Source: a virus
Virus record (IMG/VR): IMGVR_UViG_3300047462_000154
Location: 1 to 64,000 of that record
Length of the DNA: 64,000 nt
Reading direction: 5' to 3' (one strand)
Notes under the pieces: model-generated
Database searches by the model: none
Told to the model about the DNA's origin: nothing
Seen by the model: only the letters and a program-made list of their open reading frames with translations
Made by a program: the position numbers and the translations under genes
Part shown: piece after piece, positions 24,458 through 32,862 of the stretch
Layout of the letters: each line of letters opens with the position of its first letter
How positions within the stretch are numbered: position 1 is the first letter of the stretch

Positions 24458-24485
24458 ATCATAGCACATTAATTATTTTTGTCAA
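24458..24485 (-). promoter_or_regulatory. Strong promoter, leaderless or near-leaderless
   Basis: On the minus strand TTGACA (24480-24485) and TATGAT (24458-24463) are 16 bases apart. Only six bases separate the -10 from the ATG at 24451, so the mRNA would have no usual leader. Confidence 0.75.
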
Positions 24486-24492
24486 GTTTTTA

Positions 24493-24521
24493 TTGACAAA
24501 TCAGAGAAAGCTTGATAAAAT
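24493..24521 (+). promoter_or_regulatory. Strong divergent promoter, leaderless or near-leaderless
   Basis: TTGACA (24493-24498) and TAAAAT (24516-24521) are 17 bases apart, and the ATG at 24528 falls where transcription should start. It is back-to-back with the minus-strand promoter at 24458-24485. Confidence 0.75.
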
Positions 24522-24527
24522 TGTATT

Positions 24528-24797
24528 ATGGAAGATATGGAATTAAAAATTGATTGGCTTGGTGGTAATTGTCCAGTCCAGGCTGAAGGCACTGTTGGAA
24601 ATAAAAAATTTTATTTCCGTTCTCGTGGTGCGCGTTGGTCTATGAATATTGGCGGTGAGGATTTGATTACAAATCCAGAATGGCGATATGAAGAACCATA
24701 TGGCGAGACGTTTGAAGCAGGCTGGATTACGGAAGTCGAAGCCAGATTGTTCATTGAAAAAGCTGTTAGAAAATATCGAAAGGATATGATTTTATGA
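24528..24797 (+). CDS. Conserved-looking small phage protein
   Basis: The 89-residue protein includes WLGGNCPVQAEGTVGNKKFY and FEAGWITEVEARLFIEKAV. I recognise the pattern as a recurring phage protein but know no function. An ATG at 24537 is an alternative start if the mRNA is not leaderless. The stop overlaps the next start. Confidence 0.55.
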   Translation: MEDMELKIDWLGGNCPVQAEGTVGNKKFYFRSRGARWSMNIGGEDLITNPEWRYEEPYGETFEAGWITEVEARLFIEKAVRKYRKDMIL

Positions 24798-25150
24798 GTT
24801 ATGATATTAATTTATGCGACCCAGTAACAAAACAAATAATTGTTTTTGATACTCCGCATCAAATGCGTGGCGGAACATATGCTATTGGTGGAACCAATCA
24901 GGCATCTTTAAATATTACATATAATTACAGCAAACATTATTATCGTATGTTTGGCGATGATGGTATTCGTTCTATTTATGGTAAAACGGGTGCGGAAGCT
25001 ATTTCGTTATTGGAACAAGCCATTGCAAAATTAGGCGATGATGTTGATGATAATTATTGGGAACCAACAGAAGGAAATGCTAAACGAGCATTATGCCAAC
25101 TTTTGGCATTGGCTAAAATGCGTCCAGATGGCGTATTTCAAGGAGATTAA
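24794..25150 (+). CDS. Conserved-looking hypothetical protein
   Basis: The 118-residue protein contains GGTYAIGGTNQASLNITYNY and NYWEPTEGNAKRALCQLLAL. It resembles hypothetical proteins found in phages and bacteria, function unknown. It is coupled at both ends by four-base or shorter overlaps. Confidence 0.55.
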   Translation: MSYDINLCDPVTKQIIVFDTPHQMRGGTYAIGGTNQASLNITYNYSKHYYRMFGDDGIRSIYGKTGAEAISLLEQAIAKLGDDVDDNYWEPTEGNAKRALCQLLALAKMRPDGVFQGD

Positions 25151-25658
25151 TGATGGCTAATACATTTATTATTTCGGATACTCATTTTGGTCATCAAGGA
25201 ATTCTTGGTTTTAAAGCACCAGATGGAATCAATAAATTGCGCGATTTTTCTTCTGTAGAAGAAATGGATGAACATATTATTGAACGTTGGAACAGCGTTG
25301 TTCGGGACCAAGATAAAGTTTATCATCTTGGTGATGTTGCTATGCGTAAAGAACATATTGCAACCATGTCTCGATTAAACGGCAAAAAAACTTTGATTAT
25401 GGGGAATCACGATATTTTTGATAGTCGTGAATATTTACAATATTTTGAAAACGTCAGAGCCTATAAAGTTTTTGATGGAACCAAAATCATATTCCAATTT
25501 CTATTGAAAGCCAAGGAAGATTTCGCATGAATCTTCATGGTCACACCCATGGGCAAGTTTTGAGCAATCCTTTTTACTATAACATGTGCGTAGAATTATT
25601 GGATTATACTCCAATGCCATATGATGATATTCTTAAATATATGGATAGGTATTTGTAA
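25150..25658 (+). pseudogene. Metallophosphoesterase gene with a frameshift
   Basis: The first frame gives ISDTHFGH, YHLGDVAMR and IMGNHDIF, the first three metal-binding motifs of calcineurin-like phosphoesterases, and stops at 25530. The rest of the enzyme is encoded in another frame from about 25490: HIPISIESQGRF, then NLHGHTHGQVL with the GHxH motif, ending at TAA 25656-25658. A small deletion near 25485-25492 explains the break. The intact product would be about 168 residues. A second, intact relative lies at 36296. AAGGAG precedes the start. Confidence 0.65.
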
Positions 25659-25659
25659 A

Positions 25660-26067
25660 ATGAAAATTTTAATCAAACAAACAAAAACTTATCAGGCATT
25701 GGATGGCGAAGTCTTTCAATCGGAACAAGATTGCCTTAATTATGAGGCTGCATTGCCACGCCATCTTCTTTGGTGTTTATTTCACAAAGTTGAATCGAAA
25801 ATGTTGTGTGACGATACCATTCAGATTTGGGAAGCAAGTTATACGGTCCATTACTCGCAAGAAGTTTACGAAGAGCCAGGATTTTTACGGGCTGGTGGAT
25901 ATAACATAGAAAACGTTAGTAATAATGTTCATTTGGGATATTTTCGCGGCGCATATACTGAAGTGATTTCTCATTGTGTTAATCTGCCAAAATTTTGGAA
26001 TGTATGGAGAAAAACGTCGATAACCCAATTGAAAATCCAAGACATTACCAAATTAGAATATCTGTAA
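25660..26067 (+). CDS. Hypothetical protein
   Basis: I chose ATG 25660 (MKILIKQTKTYQALDGEVFQ), directly after the phosphoesterase stop. The 135-residue product is not recognised. Its stop overlaps the next start as TAATG. Confidence 0.5.
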   Translation: MKILIKQTKTYQALDGEVFQSEQDCLNYEAALPRHLLWCLFHKVESKMLCDDTIQIWEASYTVHYSQEVYEEPGFLRAGGYNIENVSNNVHLGYFRGAYTEVISHCVNLPKFWNVWRKTSITQLKIQDITKLEYL

Positions 26068-26365
26068 TGTCTTGGGCGACTTCATATATCGAATCTTTGC
26101 TTGCAGGAGAAACCGTTTCTTTTCGTCCGCGTGGTAATTCCATGACAGGAATTATTGAAAGCGGACAATTAGTTACGGTTGCCCCCTTTCAGAAGATGAT
26201 GAAATAAACAAAAATGATGTTGTTTTGTTTTCCATTTACTTTGCACAATATTTGCATTTAGTTAAAGCAATTAATAAAAACCAATATCAAATTGGAAACA
26301 ATCGTGGTGGAATAAACGGTTGGACAAACCGTTCAAATATTTTTGGAAAAGTTATCGCGAAATAA
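26067..26365 (+). pseudogene. S24-type peptidase-like gene with a frameshift
   Basis: The first part reads MSWATSYIESLLAGETVSFR and then PRGNSMTGIIESGQLVTVAP, the S24/LexA signal-peptidase-like pattern with the catalytic serine in GNSMT. The frame is lost in GCCCCCTTTC (26181-26190). In another frame it continues SEDDEINKNDVVLFSIYFAQ and YLHLVKAINKNQYQIGNNRG, with a lysine in the catalytic region, to TAA at 26363-26365. One extra base in the C5T3 run restores a protein of about 98 residues. There is no DNA-binding domain, so it is not a LexA-type repressor. Confidence 0.6.
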
Positions 26366-26504
26366 TTTTCATATTTGTTTTGCAAATTGTGCAACGAATC
26401 GCTTCTTGAGGATAAGCAGCCTCAATCTCACAATGGTCACAATACATCATAACAAAATTTCGTGAATCTAGTTTATCTTCACGTTTCTTGTTTTTTGCTC
26501 TCAT
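26352..26504 (-). CDS. 50-residue zinc-ribbon-like protein
   Basis: The product begins MRAKNKKREDKLDSRNFVMM and has two cysteine pairs (YCDHCE and RCTICK) spaced like a zinc ribbon. Its end overlaps the 3' end of the S24-like gene on the other strand by 14 bases. Confidence 0.5.
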   Translation of the reverse strand: MRAKNKKREDKLDSRNFVMMYCDHCEIEAAYPQEAIRCTICKTNMKIISR

Positions 26505-26509
26505 AAGAA

Positions 26510-26740
26510 TCACAGATTGCATTTCAGTTCTTTCGCTAATTGTTTAGGATTTTCTCTACCATTTTTTAAAGCATGAATTAAATTTTCTGCTTTTTCAATA
26601 CCCACATCATTGGCTTCAAAACGTCCAACGATAGGATATTCATCATAATCGCATTCAACAATTATGAAATCCCCGTTAGGCGATTCAAAATCCCACCAAA
26701 ATGTTGGCGGCAATCTCTTTACTTTTTTGATATTGCTCAT
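26510..26740 (-). CDS. Small hypothetical protein
   Basis: The 76-residue protein (MSNIKKVKRLPPTFWWDFES) ends with a helical segment EKAENLIHALKNGRE. No family is recognised. It is preceded by a promoter that would start transcription at about its ATG, and there is no ribosome site. Confidence 0.5.
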   Translation of the reverse strand: MSNIKKVKRLPPTFWWDFESPNGDFIIVECDYDEYPIVGRFEANDVGIEKAENLIHALKNGRENPKQLAKELKCNL

Positions 26741-26745
26741 ACAAT

Positions 26746-26774
26746 ATTAAAACACGAAAATATACTTTTGTCAA
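26746..26774 (-). promoter_or_regulatory. Promoter with almost no leader
   Basis: On the minus strand TTGACA (26769-26774) and TTTAAT (26746-26751) are 17 bases apart, and the ATG at 26740 lies five bases after the -10. Confidence 0.6.
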
Positions 26775-26782
26775 TTTGTTTT

Positions 26783-27046
26783 TTAATATTCTGATGTGTT
26801 ATATCCATAAATTATTTTAGCTACTATTGTATCATAATTATCACACATAAAAACACCATTGGTATGACCTAATTTATTATCTGGTTTGTATTTTTCCAAA
26901 TAAAGAATTGCTGGTCCTAATTTTCTTTCTGGAAATTGGCACTTTTTTGCTGGTCGCAAAATTGTACCTCGTTTTAGTTTTATTTCACTTGCATGAAAAT
27001 ATTCTTTGTTGCTGCTATATCCTTCTAAAATTTCTTTATATTTCAT
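26783..27046 (-). CDS. Short ART-like protein with a packaging-type leader
   Basis: The 87-residue protein starts MKYKEILEG, matching the leader found on other candidate packaged proteins. It then reads EYFHASEIKLKRGTIL, with the FHxS/T of ART-like folds, and later NGVFMCDNYDTIV. Too short for a complete enzyme of the usual size, it may be a minimal or non-catalytic member. It follows the 173-residue gene with a gap of one base. Confidence 0.45.
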   Translation of the reverse strand: MKYKEILEGYSSNKEYFHASEIKLKRGTILRPAKKCQFPERKLGPAILYLEKYKPDNKLGHTNGVFMCDNYDTIVAKIIYGYNTSEY

Positions 27047-27047
27047 G

Positions 27048-27569
27048 TTAATCCTCGTTTAATAATACCCAATCATCTTTTATTTTTTCTGCTTTAAGCA
27101 TTATCATATGCATTGTATCTCTGATATCATTAAATCTTTTATCATTCATTTCAAAAAGTTTTTTTGCTATTGTATTTGGTAATATTGTAGCAGCAGTATA
27201 TGAATGTTGATAATAATGATATTGGTGTGGTCTGGTAAATTGCATATAAAAATTTCTTGTTGCTTTTAAATCAATTCCTTTTTTTATTGTATTCCAAACA
27301 TATCCATTTTCTGTTTCTAATAATATTTTTTTACCATGTTCTAATAAAGAAACACTTACTGGATTTTTAAATGCAATATCATCTTTTTTATCTAAAATTA
27401 AAATATGGCGTTTAACCCAACCTGTTGAAAAAAATGATTCAAGTGTTTTGTTTGATAATTTATAAATTGGAGATTTTAAAAAACATTTGAGGCAATCCAA
27501 TTCAAATGTATTGATAGGATTGATTAATCTTGGAAAATTTCTCTCAAAAATTCTTAACGGAACAACCAT
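27048..27569 (-). CDS. Hypothetical protein
   Basis: The 173-residue protein (MVVPLRIFERNFPRLINPIN) is rich in K and aromatic residues and shows no known motif. It forms a two-gene unit with the short ART-like gene. Confidence 0.5.
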   Translation of the reverse strand: MVVPLRIFERNFPRLINPINTFELDCLKCFLKSPIYKLSNKTLESFFSTGWVKRHILILDKKDDIAFKNPVSVSLLEHGKKILLETENGYVWNTIKKGIDLKATRNFYMQFTRPHQYHYYQHSYTAATILPNTIAKKLFEMNDKRFNDIRDTMHMIMLKAEKIKDDWVLLNED

Positions 27570-27621
27570 AATAAGAGTATTTATGGTTGACTTTTTTAGT
27601 ATAATTGTTTATGTTTTTTAA

Positions 27622-27912
27622 ATGAAACCAAAAAAGAAACCTGATGCTGCTGCAATCAAAGCAAAACAGCAATTGAAAAAAATTGAAGAGAAAGAATTAA
27701 ATAATTCTTCTCTTATGGAATCTGCACAAAGTTTTTATATAATTTTCAAATACGAACCAACTGAAGTATTTGAAATGGGTGCAGAGAATTTTGATGATGC
27801 TGTTAAAATTGCTCGCAAAATGAATCAAGATTTAGGAAAATTTGGTAAACGTGCAGCAATCTATGCAGTAAATTCAAATGACCACAGAGATATAGTGAAA
27901 TATGAATATTGA
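27622..27912 (+). CDS. Small hypothetical protein
   Basis: The 96-residue protein begins with a basic stretch (MKPKKKPDAAAIKAKQQLKK). A small alpha/beta part follows, including FEMGAENFDDAVKIARKMN. No family is recognised. Confidence 0.5.
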   Translation: MKPKKKPDAAAIKAKQQLKKIEEKELNNSSLMESAQSFYIIFKYEPTEVFEMGAENFDDAVKIARKMNQDLGKFGKRAAIYAVNSNDHRDIVKYEY

Positions 27913-27952
27913 TTTATTATTTTGTTTGTGATATAAATAAAGTAAATATAAA

Positions 27953-28027
27953 TCTGGATTAGCACAGCGGTAGTGCAGCGGTATTGTAAACCGAAGGTCG
28001 CGGGTTCAAATCCTGCATCCAGAACCA
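27953..28027 (+). tRNA. tRNA-Thr (UGU)
   Basis: The acceptor TCTGGAT/ATCCAGA and D stem GCAC/GTGC are perfect. Loop ATTGTAA has anticodon TGT, and the T arm is GCGGG/CCTGC with one wobble. ACCA is encoded. The anticodon stem has one mismatch at its outer pair. Confidence 0.85.
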
Positions 28028-28203
28028 ATTTAAAACGTCCCTTGGTAATTGAATTAGAAAAACAATTTTGCCTTACAAGGCTCAGTCATTTTATTGATTT
28101 CCCTCAAGGATTATTATAATTTTAACACCATTCGGTTTCATATTTGTACATCATGCTATCAATATAATACGATAATATGCAAAATAAATCAATAAAAATA
28201 CTC

Positions 28204-28231
28204 TTGACAAAATAGCTAATTGAATTATAAT
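28204..28231 (+). promoter_or_regulatory. Perfect sigma-70-like promoter
   Basis: TTGACA (28204-28209) and TATAAT (28226-28231) are separated by 16 bases. A ribosome site (CAGGAG) and the ATG at 28252 follow. The 175 bases before it, after tRNA-Thr, hold no gene that I can see. Confidence 0.88.
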
Positions 28232-28251
28232 TTTTTTACAGGAGAAATATA

Positions 28252-28617
28252 ATGAAAACGATGACCACCATTGATATGAAAACTCCTGCAAAAAAACCTT
28301 GCGGAGAATGTCCATTTTTAAAAACATCTATTCCTGGCTGGCTTGGTCCATGGACTGCGCAAGAATTGGTTACATCATTGGCATATGAACCATTTCCGTG
28401 TCATCAAACAATTCCTGAATCTGCACCAACTGATTTTGTTGGTTACAAGGCATGTGCTGGTATGGCAGTGTTTTTGAATAATAAATTTGAATGTTCTCGT
28501 GATGCTGGAAATCGCATGGCGCAAAATGCTATGAAAAATTGCGATAAGGAAGTCAAAAATAGTGTATTCAAAAACACAAAAGAATTTATTGACTATCATA
28601 CAGATGGATTGGTATAA
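28252..28617 (+). CDS. Cysteine-containing conserved-looking phage protein
   Basis: The 121-residue protein has CGECPF near residue 17, FPCHQT near 50, KACAGM near 67 and FECSRD near 81. This spacing could bind a metal or iron-sulphur cluster. The pattern recurs in phages but the function is unknown to me. It has its own promoter and terminator, so it is a single-gene unit. Confidence 0.6.
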   Translation: MKTMTTIDMKTPAKKPCGECPFLKTSIPGWLGPWTAQELVTSLAYEPFPCHQTIPESAPTDFVGYKACAGMAVFLNNKFECSRDAGNRMAQNAMKNCDKEVKNSVFKNTKEFIDYHTDGLV

Positions 28618-28681
28618 GAGATTATTCTTTTTGGGTTAAAGTTTTAGAACAGACCCTTTTAGAATTGGCGGGCACCCCCCT

Positions 28682-28721
28682 ATATCCCCTTGATGCAGCC
28701 GCTCAAGGGGATATTTTTTTA
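28682..28721 (+). terminator. Strong rho-independent terminator
   Basis: ATATCCCCTTGA (28682-28693) pairs perfectly with TCAAGGGGATAT (28703-28714), followed by a run of T. Confidence 0.95.
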
Positions 28722-28780
28722 TTGTATAATTAATTAATTTCATTTAAAATATTTTTAGTGTTAAAAATAAAGGAAAAATA

Positions 28781-29152
28781 ATGACACATTTAAATGAAGA
28801 ATTGTTTGCACATCATAATGGCAGAGGCAATACCAAGGCTACTTTGGGTTTGCTTGTTGAAGCAATTAGAAAATTAAGTGCAGATGTTGCCTTAATCAAA
28901 TCAAAACTTGATGGTAATGCACCAGTTGTTAAACAACCAACTGCAAAGATTTCACCAGCAGAAGTTGTTAAGGCATTGGAAACAAAAGTTGCTGAAGTAG
29001 AAGCCGATGTTAAGGTTGATGTTCAGGATTTAGTTAAAGAATTAGGCGAAGTAGAAGATGATGTTAAGTCGCTTGTTCAAAATGCTTTTAATGAAATTGA
29101 CGCTTCAAAAGTTGTGACTCCAGCTCCTACTGCAAAGAAAAAAACAAAGTAA
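28781..29152 (+). CDS. Acidic coiled-coil protein
   Basis: The 123-residue protein has an N-terminal helix (TLGLLVEAIRKLSADVALIK) and a heptad-like acidic part rich in V, D and E, ending KKKTK. No family is recognised. AAAGGA precedes the ATG. Its stop abuts the clamp-loader-like gene. Confidence 0.5.
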   Translation: MTHLNEELFAHHNGRGNTKATLGLLVEAIRKLSADVALIKSKLDGNAPVVKQPTAKISPAEVVKALETKVAEVEADVKVDVQDLVKELGEVEDDVKSLVQNAFNEIDASKVVTPAPTAKKKTK

Positions 29153-29638
29153 ATGGCTGATTATAAGTTAGATATTTTCGATACTTTATCTGCATCTGAT
29201 AAGAAAAATTTTGATTGGTTGGATAAAAAAACAGCAGAAGAAAAAAAAGGATTTAGTCCACTTGTAGTAATGAGATGGTTATCTTCTGTAAATTCTTCTG
29301 CTGATATTTCTGAATATTATCTTTGTTCAGTTAATGAAAATTTAAATAAGAATTTTTGGGCATTGACTGATTATCCAGATTTGCTTTTTAAATTAGGATG
29401 TGTTTGCAGTATTGGAAAAAATCAAAGACATGATTGGATTCCAATGGTATCTAATAAACAAACAAAAAATAAAGCTTTAAATTTTTTGGGAGAATATTAT
29501 CCAAGATTAAATTGGAAAGAATTGGAATTAATTTTTAAAAATATGGACATTGAAGAATTCAAAGAATTAATGCTTGATTCTGGTATTCAAAAAGAAGAAG
29601 AAAAAGAATTGATTGCTGCTTTTAAAAAGAAAAAATAA
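29153..29638 (+). CDS. Probable clamp-loader small subunit (gp62-like)
   Basis: The 161-residue protein contains FSPLVVMRWLSSVN, VNENLNKNFWALTDYPDLLF and IGKNQRHDWIPM. I associate this pattern with the gp62-type clamp-loader subunit of T4-like cyanophages and their relatives; it loads the gp45 sliding clamp together with gp44. No gp44 or gp45 homologue is in this window, which lowers certainty. The gene lies upstream of primase and helicase on the same strand. Confidence 0.5.
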   Translation: MADYKLDIFDTLSASDKKNFDWLDKKTAEEKKGFSPLVVMRWLSSVNSSADISEYYLCSVNENLNKNFWALTDYPDLLFKLGCVCSIGKNQRHDWIPMVSNKQTKNKALNFLGEYYPRLNWKELELIFKNMDIEEFKELMLDSGIQKEEEKELIAAFKKKK

Positions 29639-29931
29639 TGGATTTTGATGATGAGAATTTATCTGTAATAATTAATCAAAGTGAAGCACCAATACTTAGA
29701 AAATTAATACAGGAATTATACAAATTTTTAGATAAAGGTTTAACAAACGATAAGCATTTGTTTCTTATGCATGGTTTTGATTTATGTGATTGTTTAGAAT
29801 ATCACAACTTATCAAAAACAACTTTTTTAGTTGAAGAAAATGTTCATTGGTTTTTAACTGATTATGGATTTTATTATCAGATTTTTTTTAAAAATAAAGA
29901 AAATCTATCTTTGATAAAATTAATGTTTTAA
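29638..29931 (+). CDS. Small protein of the local paralogous family
   Basis: The 97-residue protein ends YYQIFFKNKENLSLIKLMF, sharing the F-K-N-K-x-x-x-x-L-I-K-L pattern with several other small proteins in the window. It starts at the TAATG overlap with the clamp-loader-like gene. Function unknown. Confidence 0.5.
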   Translation: MDFDDENLSVIINQSEAPILRKLIQELYKFLDKGLTNDKHLFLMHGFDLCDCLEYHNLSKTTFLVEENVHWFLTDYGFYYQIFFKNKENLSLIKLMF

Positions 29932-29937
29932 ATGAAG

Positions 29938-29975
29938 CAATAAATACCACCAATCAAGGCGGTATTTATTTGCAA
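29938..29975 (+). promoter_or_regulatory. Hairpin covering a ribosome site and TTG start
   Basis: A near-perfect inverted repeat of about 14 base pairs pairs TAAATACCACC with GGCGGTATTTA around loop AATCAA. The 3' arm contains the AAGGCGG ribosome site and abuts the TTG start at 29970. It could hide the start or terminate weakly. Confidence 0.5.
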
Positions 29976-30263
29976 ATCGATTGGATACATTGTAAAGATT
30001 TTGTTTTGGAGGCTGATGTTTTGTTATCTCCTTATGAAATTCTTGTTTTATTCAAAAGATTGTTTGAAATATTTGGTATTGGTGCAACCAATGAACAATA
30101 CTTTTTTATGATTCTAAGTTGTGATTCAGAAGTATTTTGTATGCATCTTTCTTTTGATGAATTTCAGGAATCAGATTTAAAATGGTATTTTGATTGGAAT
30201 GATGGTAAAGTAATTTTCAAAAATCAAATAGATATGTTCTATTTTAAACTCTTGGTGAACTAA
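29970..30263 (+). CDS. Small protein of the local paralogous family, TTG start
   Basis: The 97-residue protein begins at TTG with AAGGCGG upstream. Its end (KVIFKNQIDMFYFKLLV) matches the family pattern of the preceding gene, so the two are probably tandem paralogues. Function unknown. Confidence 0.5.
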   Translation: MQIDWIHCKDFVLEADVLLSPYEILVLFKRLFEIFGIGATNEQYFFMILSCDSEVFCMHLSFDEFQESDLKWYFDWNDGKVIFKNQIDMFYFKLLVN

Positions 30264-30296
30264 AATGATTACAGCAAAAAAAGCAAAAGACAATTA

Positions 30297-31064
30297 ATGC
30301 CACAAATTCAAACATTATTGACTTGCCAACATTGCAATAAAGAATTCAAACGCAAAAGTTTTTATGAAAAACATAAAGAAATATGCAATGATTTAACCTG
30401 TCAATTTTGCAAGAAACAATACATTAATGAAGTGAGTTTTTTCAATCATGTTTGTGAAAAGAAAAGACGCCATATTGAAAAAGATGAAAAGCATGTAAAA
30501 ATTGCCTTCATTTGTTTCAAACATTATTGCACAAAAACAAATCGATTAAACAAATATCAACCATCATATGATGATTTTATTGATAGCAGTTTATACAAAG
30601 AATTTATTTCTTTTGGAAAACATCTTATCAATATTAATGTATCAAATCATCTTGGTTTTGTTGATTTTTTAATTAAGATGCAAACACCATTAAAAAAATG
30701 GTCCAGTGTGTCTACTTACGAAATTTACATGAGAGAATTAAATAAAAACGAAACACCATTACAAGCATTAGAAAGAAATATTTTAGTTATGCAACAATGG
30801 TCAATCAATACTGGCGAAGATTGGACAGAATTCTTTAAAAAAATATCAACACAAACCGCCGTATTATGGATTAAAAGTGGGAAGATTAGTCCTTGGTTAT
30901 TATTTTCAGCATCATCAGCAAGTGATTTGTTAAGTAGAATGAATCAAGAACAATTGGAAATTGTAAATAATACTGTTGATGCTGGATTTTGGGAATTAAA
31001 AATCAAAAGGCATCAAGAAGATATGAAATATATTCAAAAAGAATTAAGCGAGGCAGGAATATGA
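30297..31064 (+). CDS. Protein with two C2H2/C2HC-like zinc fingers
   Basis: The N-terminus has two finger-like units: CQHCNKEF ... YEKHKEIC (about 10-31) and CQFCKKQY ... FFNHVC (35-53). The remaining 200 residues are helical and not recognised. Zinc fingers of this kind suggest nucleic-acid binding; a role in replication or late transcription would fit the neighbourhood but is not shown. It is coupled to the next gene by an ATGA overlap. Confidence 0.55.
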   Translation: MPQIQTLLTCQHCNKEFKRKSFYEKHKEICNDLTCQFCKKQYINEVSFFNHVCEKKRRHIEKDEKHVKIAFICFKHYCTKTNRLNKYQPSYDDFIDSSLYKEFISFGKHLININVSNHLGFVDFLIKMQTPLKKWSSVSTYEIYMRELNKNETPLQALERNILVMQQWSINTGEDWTEFFKKISTQTAVLWIKSGKISPWLLFSASSASDLLSRMNQEQLEIVNNTVDAGFWELKIKRHQEDMKYIQKELSEAGI

Positions 31065-31369
31065 ATAATATAGTAAAAATGTATGGCAAAACAAATGATG
31101 AAGTTTCAAAAAGAAAAACTTTTAATGCTTCACAAAAACATCATGTTATTTTACAAGATGATATTGAACTTCAAGTCCCTACATTAGATTATGTGAAAAG
31201 ATTGGAACAGAACCAAGTTATTTTATTGAATAAAATCGAAGTTTTAGAAAAAAAATTAAAACAACAAGCAAGCAATTCAACACATTTAAGAAGTCATGTA
31301 ACACGTCATGCTAAAAAAATATCGTCAATGGAAACGGATATGAATAATAAAGTAGATTTTAATTATTAA
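31061..31369 (+). CDS. Small coiled-coil protein
   Basis: The chosen start at 31061 overlaps the upstream stop as ATGA. The 102-residue protein has a coiled-coil core (YVKRLEQNQVILLNKIEVLE) and a basic stretch. No family is recognised. Confidence 0.5.
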   Translation: MNNIVKMYGKTNDEVSKRKTFNASQKHHVILQDDIELQVPTLDYVKRLEQNQVILLNKIEVLEKKLKQQASNSTHLRSHVTRHAKKISSMETDMNNKVDFNY

Positions 31370-31384
31370 TTTATAAATACTTAT

Positions 31385-31852
31385 ATGTCCTCTCGCGTAA
31401 TCGTAAATGATTTTAAAATAAATCGAAGATTTTTCATTAATATTGAAAAAGAAGATTTTGATATTGTTGAAGCATTCTGGGATAATTCTGATAAAATATT
31501 AGCTGAACTTCAAGATAATTATTTTTTTGAAGGCAAAAAAGTTTGGAGCGAATTATCTCCAACTCATTATCGTTTATTGATTTCAAAAAATCTTTCCATG
31601 GTAGCGGAATTACCTGAAGAAGCCCGTTCTGATAAAAACAATAACACAGTTCGTTCATTAAGGTTTCTTTTAACAGCTTTGATTTATTGTTTAGAAATAC
31701 GGGCAGAAAGTCTTATTGAACTTTTAAAAATAACAAGATTAGATGATTATCAAGTCATTTTTGATTATACTTCAAATATTAATGTTCCAGTTACTCCTAA
31801 ACCAGAAGAAAAGAAATTCACAGTCATAGTTGATAATGAATCAACAGAATAA
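31385..31852 (+). CDS. Hypothetical protein
   Basis: The 155-residue protein (MSSRVIVNDFKINRRFFINI) is helical, without known motifs. It lies in the plus-strand block between the zinc-finger gene and the DnaE-like gene. Confidence 0.5.
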   Translation: MSSRVIVNDFKINRRFFINIEKEDFDIVEAFWDNSDKILAELQDNYFFEGKKVWSELSPTHYRLLISKNLSMVAELPEEARSDKNNNTVRSLRFLLTALIYCLEIRAESLIELLKITRLDDYQVIFDYTSNINVPVTPKPEEKKFTVIVDNESTE

Positions 31853-31914
31853 AATATTGAAAGAAAAATCTAAATAACGTTATGTAGAAGTTAAACAAAA
31901 AGGATTTTCTCGTC

Positions 31915-32487
31915 ATGGAATGTAACACTGATATCGACATTGACGTTCCAAACAGAGAAAAGGCTTTAGAACATTTAAAATATATTTCAGCTACTATTTC
32001 CAACCGAACAAACAAACATCCATCTGGTGTATATTTTCAAAATATACCTATTCATCCAATTGATGGTATGGCAATATTTGACCATAATGAAGCTTCTGAA
32101 AAAGGTTTTTTCAAAATAGATTTTTTGAAAAATTCAATTTATGAAGGTATTGAAGATGAAGAACATCTTGATAGATTGGTAAACACAGAACCAGTTTGGG
32201 AATTGTTTCAAAATCAAAATATTGTTTCTCAATTAGCACAAATCAGTGAACATCATTCTTTGCTGGTTAAATTTAAACCAAAAAGTATTGAAGATTTGGC
32301 AGTGTGTTTGGCATTAATGCGTCCAGGTAAAGCACATCTTCAAAACAAACCATATGTAAAAATAATTGAAGAAATTTGGAAACCATCCAAACATTATTAT
32401 TATAAAAAATCACATTCAATTGCTTATGCATTATCTATTGTTGTACAATTAAATTTACTTGTTGAACAAATATGTTCAGACGAGTAA
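31915..32487 (+). CDS. DnaE/PolIII-alpha-like fragment
   Basis: The 190-residue protein has DIDIDVPNREKALEHL near its start and ASEKGFFKIDFLKNSIYEGI, then PKSIEDLAVCLALMRPGKAH and YKKSHSIAYALSIVVQLN. These resemble parts of the palm and fingers of C-family DNA polymerases (SIEDLAxxxALxRPG and YFxKxHAxAY). A full polymerase is over 1000 residues, so this is a short phage-specific derivative. The acidic DIDID could hold one catalytic Asp pair. Its role in replication is unknown. Confidence 0.55.
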   Translation: MECNTDIDIDVPNREKALEHLKYISATISNRTNKHPSGVYFQNIPIHPIDGMAIFDHNEASEKGFFKIDFLKNSIYEGIEDEEHLDRLVNTEPVWELFQNQNIVSQLAQISEHHSLLVKFKPKSIEDLAVCLALMRPGKAHLQNKPYVKIIEEIWKPSKHYYYKKSHSIAYALSIVVQLNLLVEQICSDE

Positions 32488-32490
32488 ATC

Positions 32491-32862
32491 ATGTGCGATT
32501 TAGTGATTTACAACATAACAGAGCCGTTTTTACAACTTGATTGTTACGATATAACAACAAATAGATTAACATTTTCTGTTCCATTGATGCCATTATATGA
32601 ACATGAAATTGAATTAAATTCTGGCAGATTTAAAAATTATTCTTTAATTATGTTTCCAAACAAAACATATTTGAGATATGATTCGAGATTACAAATACCT
32701 TTAATTGAATGGTTTTGTTTAATAATTTCTTGGATAAATGAAATAAAAACAAAAAACCATTGGTCATTTTCTGGAAGAATAATTGATGAATATCGGGCTG
32801 AATTTATTTTTGGATTTGATGATGTAGCAATTTCATTTATGTTTGCCATGGTTTGGATTTAA
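32491..32862 (+). CDS. Hypothetical protein
   Basis: The 123-residue protein (MCDLVIYNITEPFLQLDCYD) ends EYRAEFIFGFDDVAISFMFA, loosely matching the end pattern of the local small-protein family. Function unknown. Confidence 0.45.
   Translation: MCDLVIYNITEPFLQLDCYDITTNRLTFSVPLMPLYEHEIELNSGRFKNYSLIMFPNKTYLRYDSRLQIPLIEWFCLIISWINEIKTKNHWSFSGRIIDEYRAEFIFGFDDVAISFMFAMVWI

Noticed and set aside
28028-28200. CRISPR-like or attachment-site repeats after tRNA-Thr
   Set aside because: Only short, imperfect CCTTG/CAAGG repeats are present, with no regular spacing and no integrase gene nearby.
30264-30298. Ten-residue frame MITAKKAKDN
   Set aside because: Too short to support; it may be a remnant of a small gene start or leader of the zinc-finger gene.
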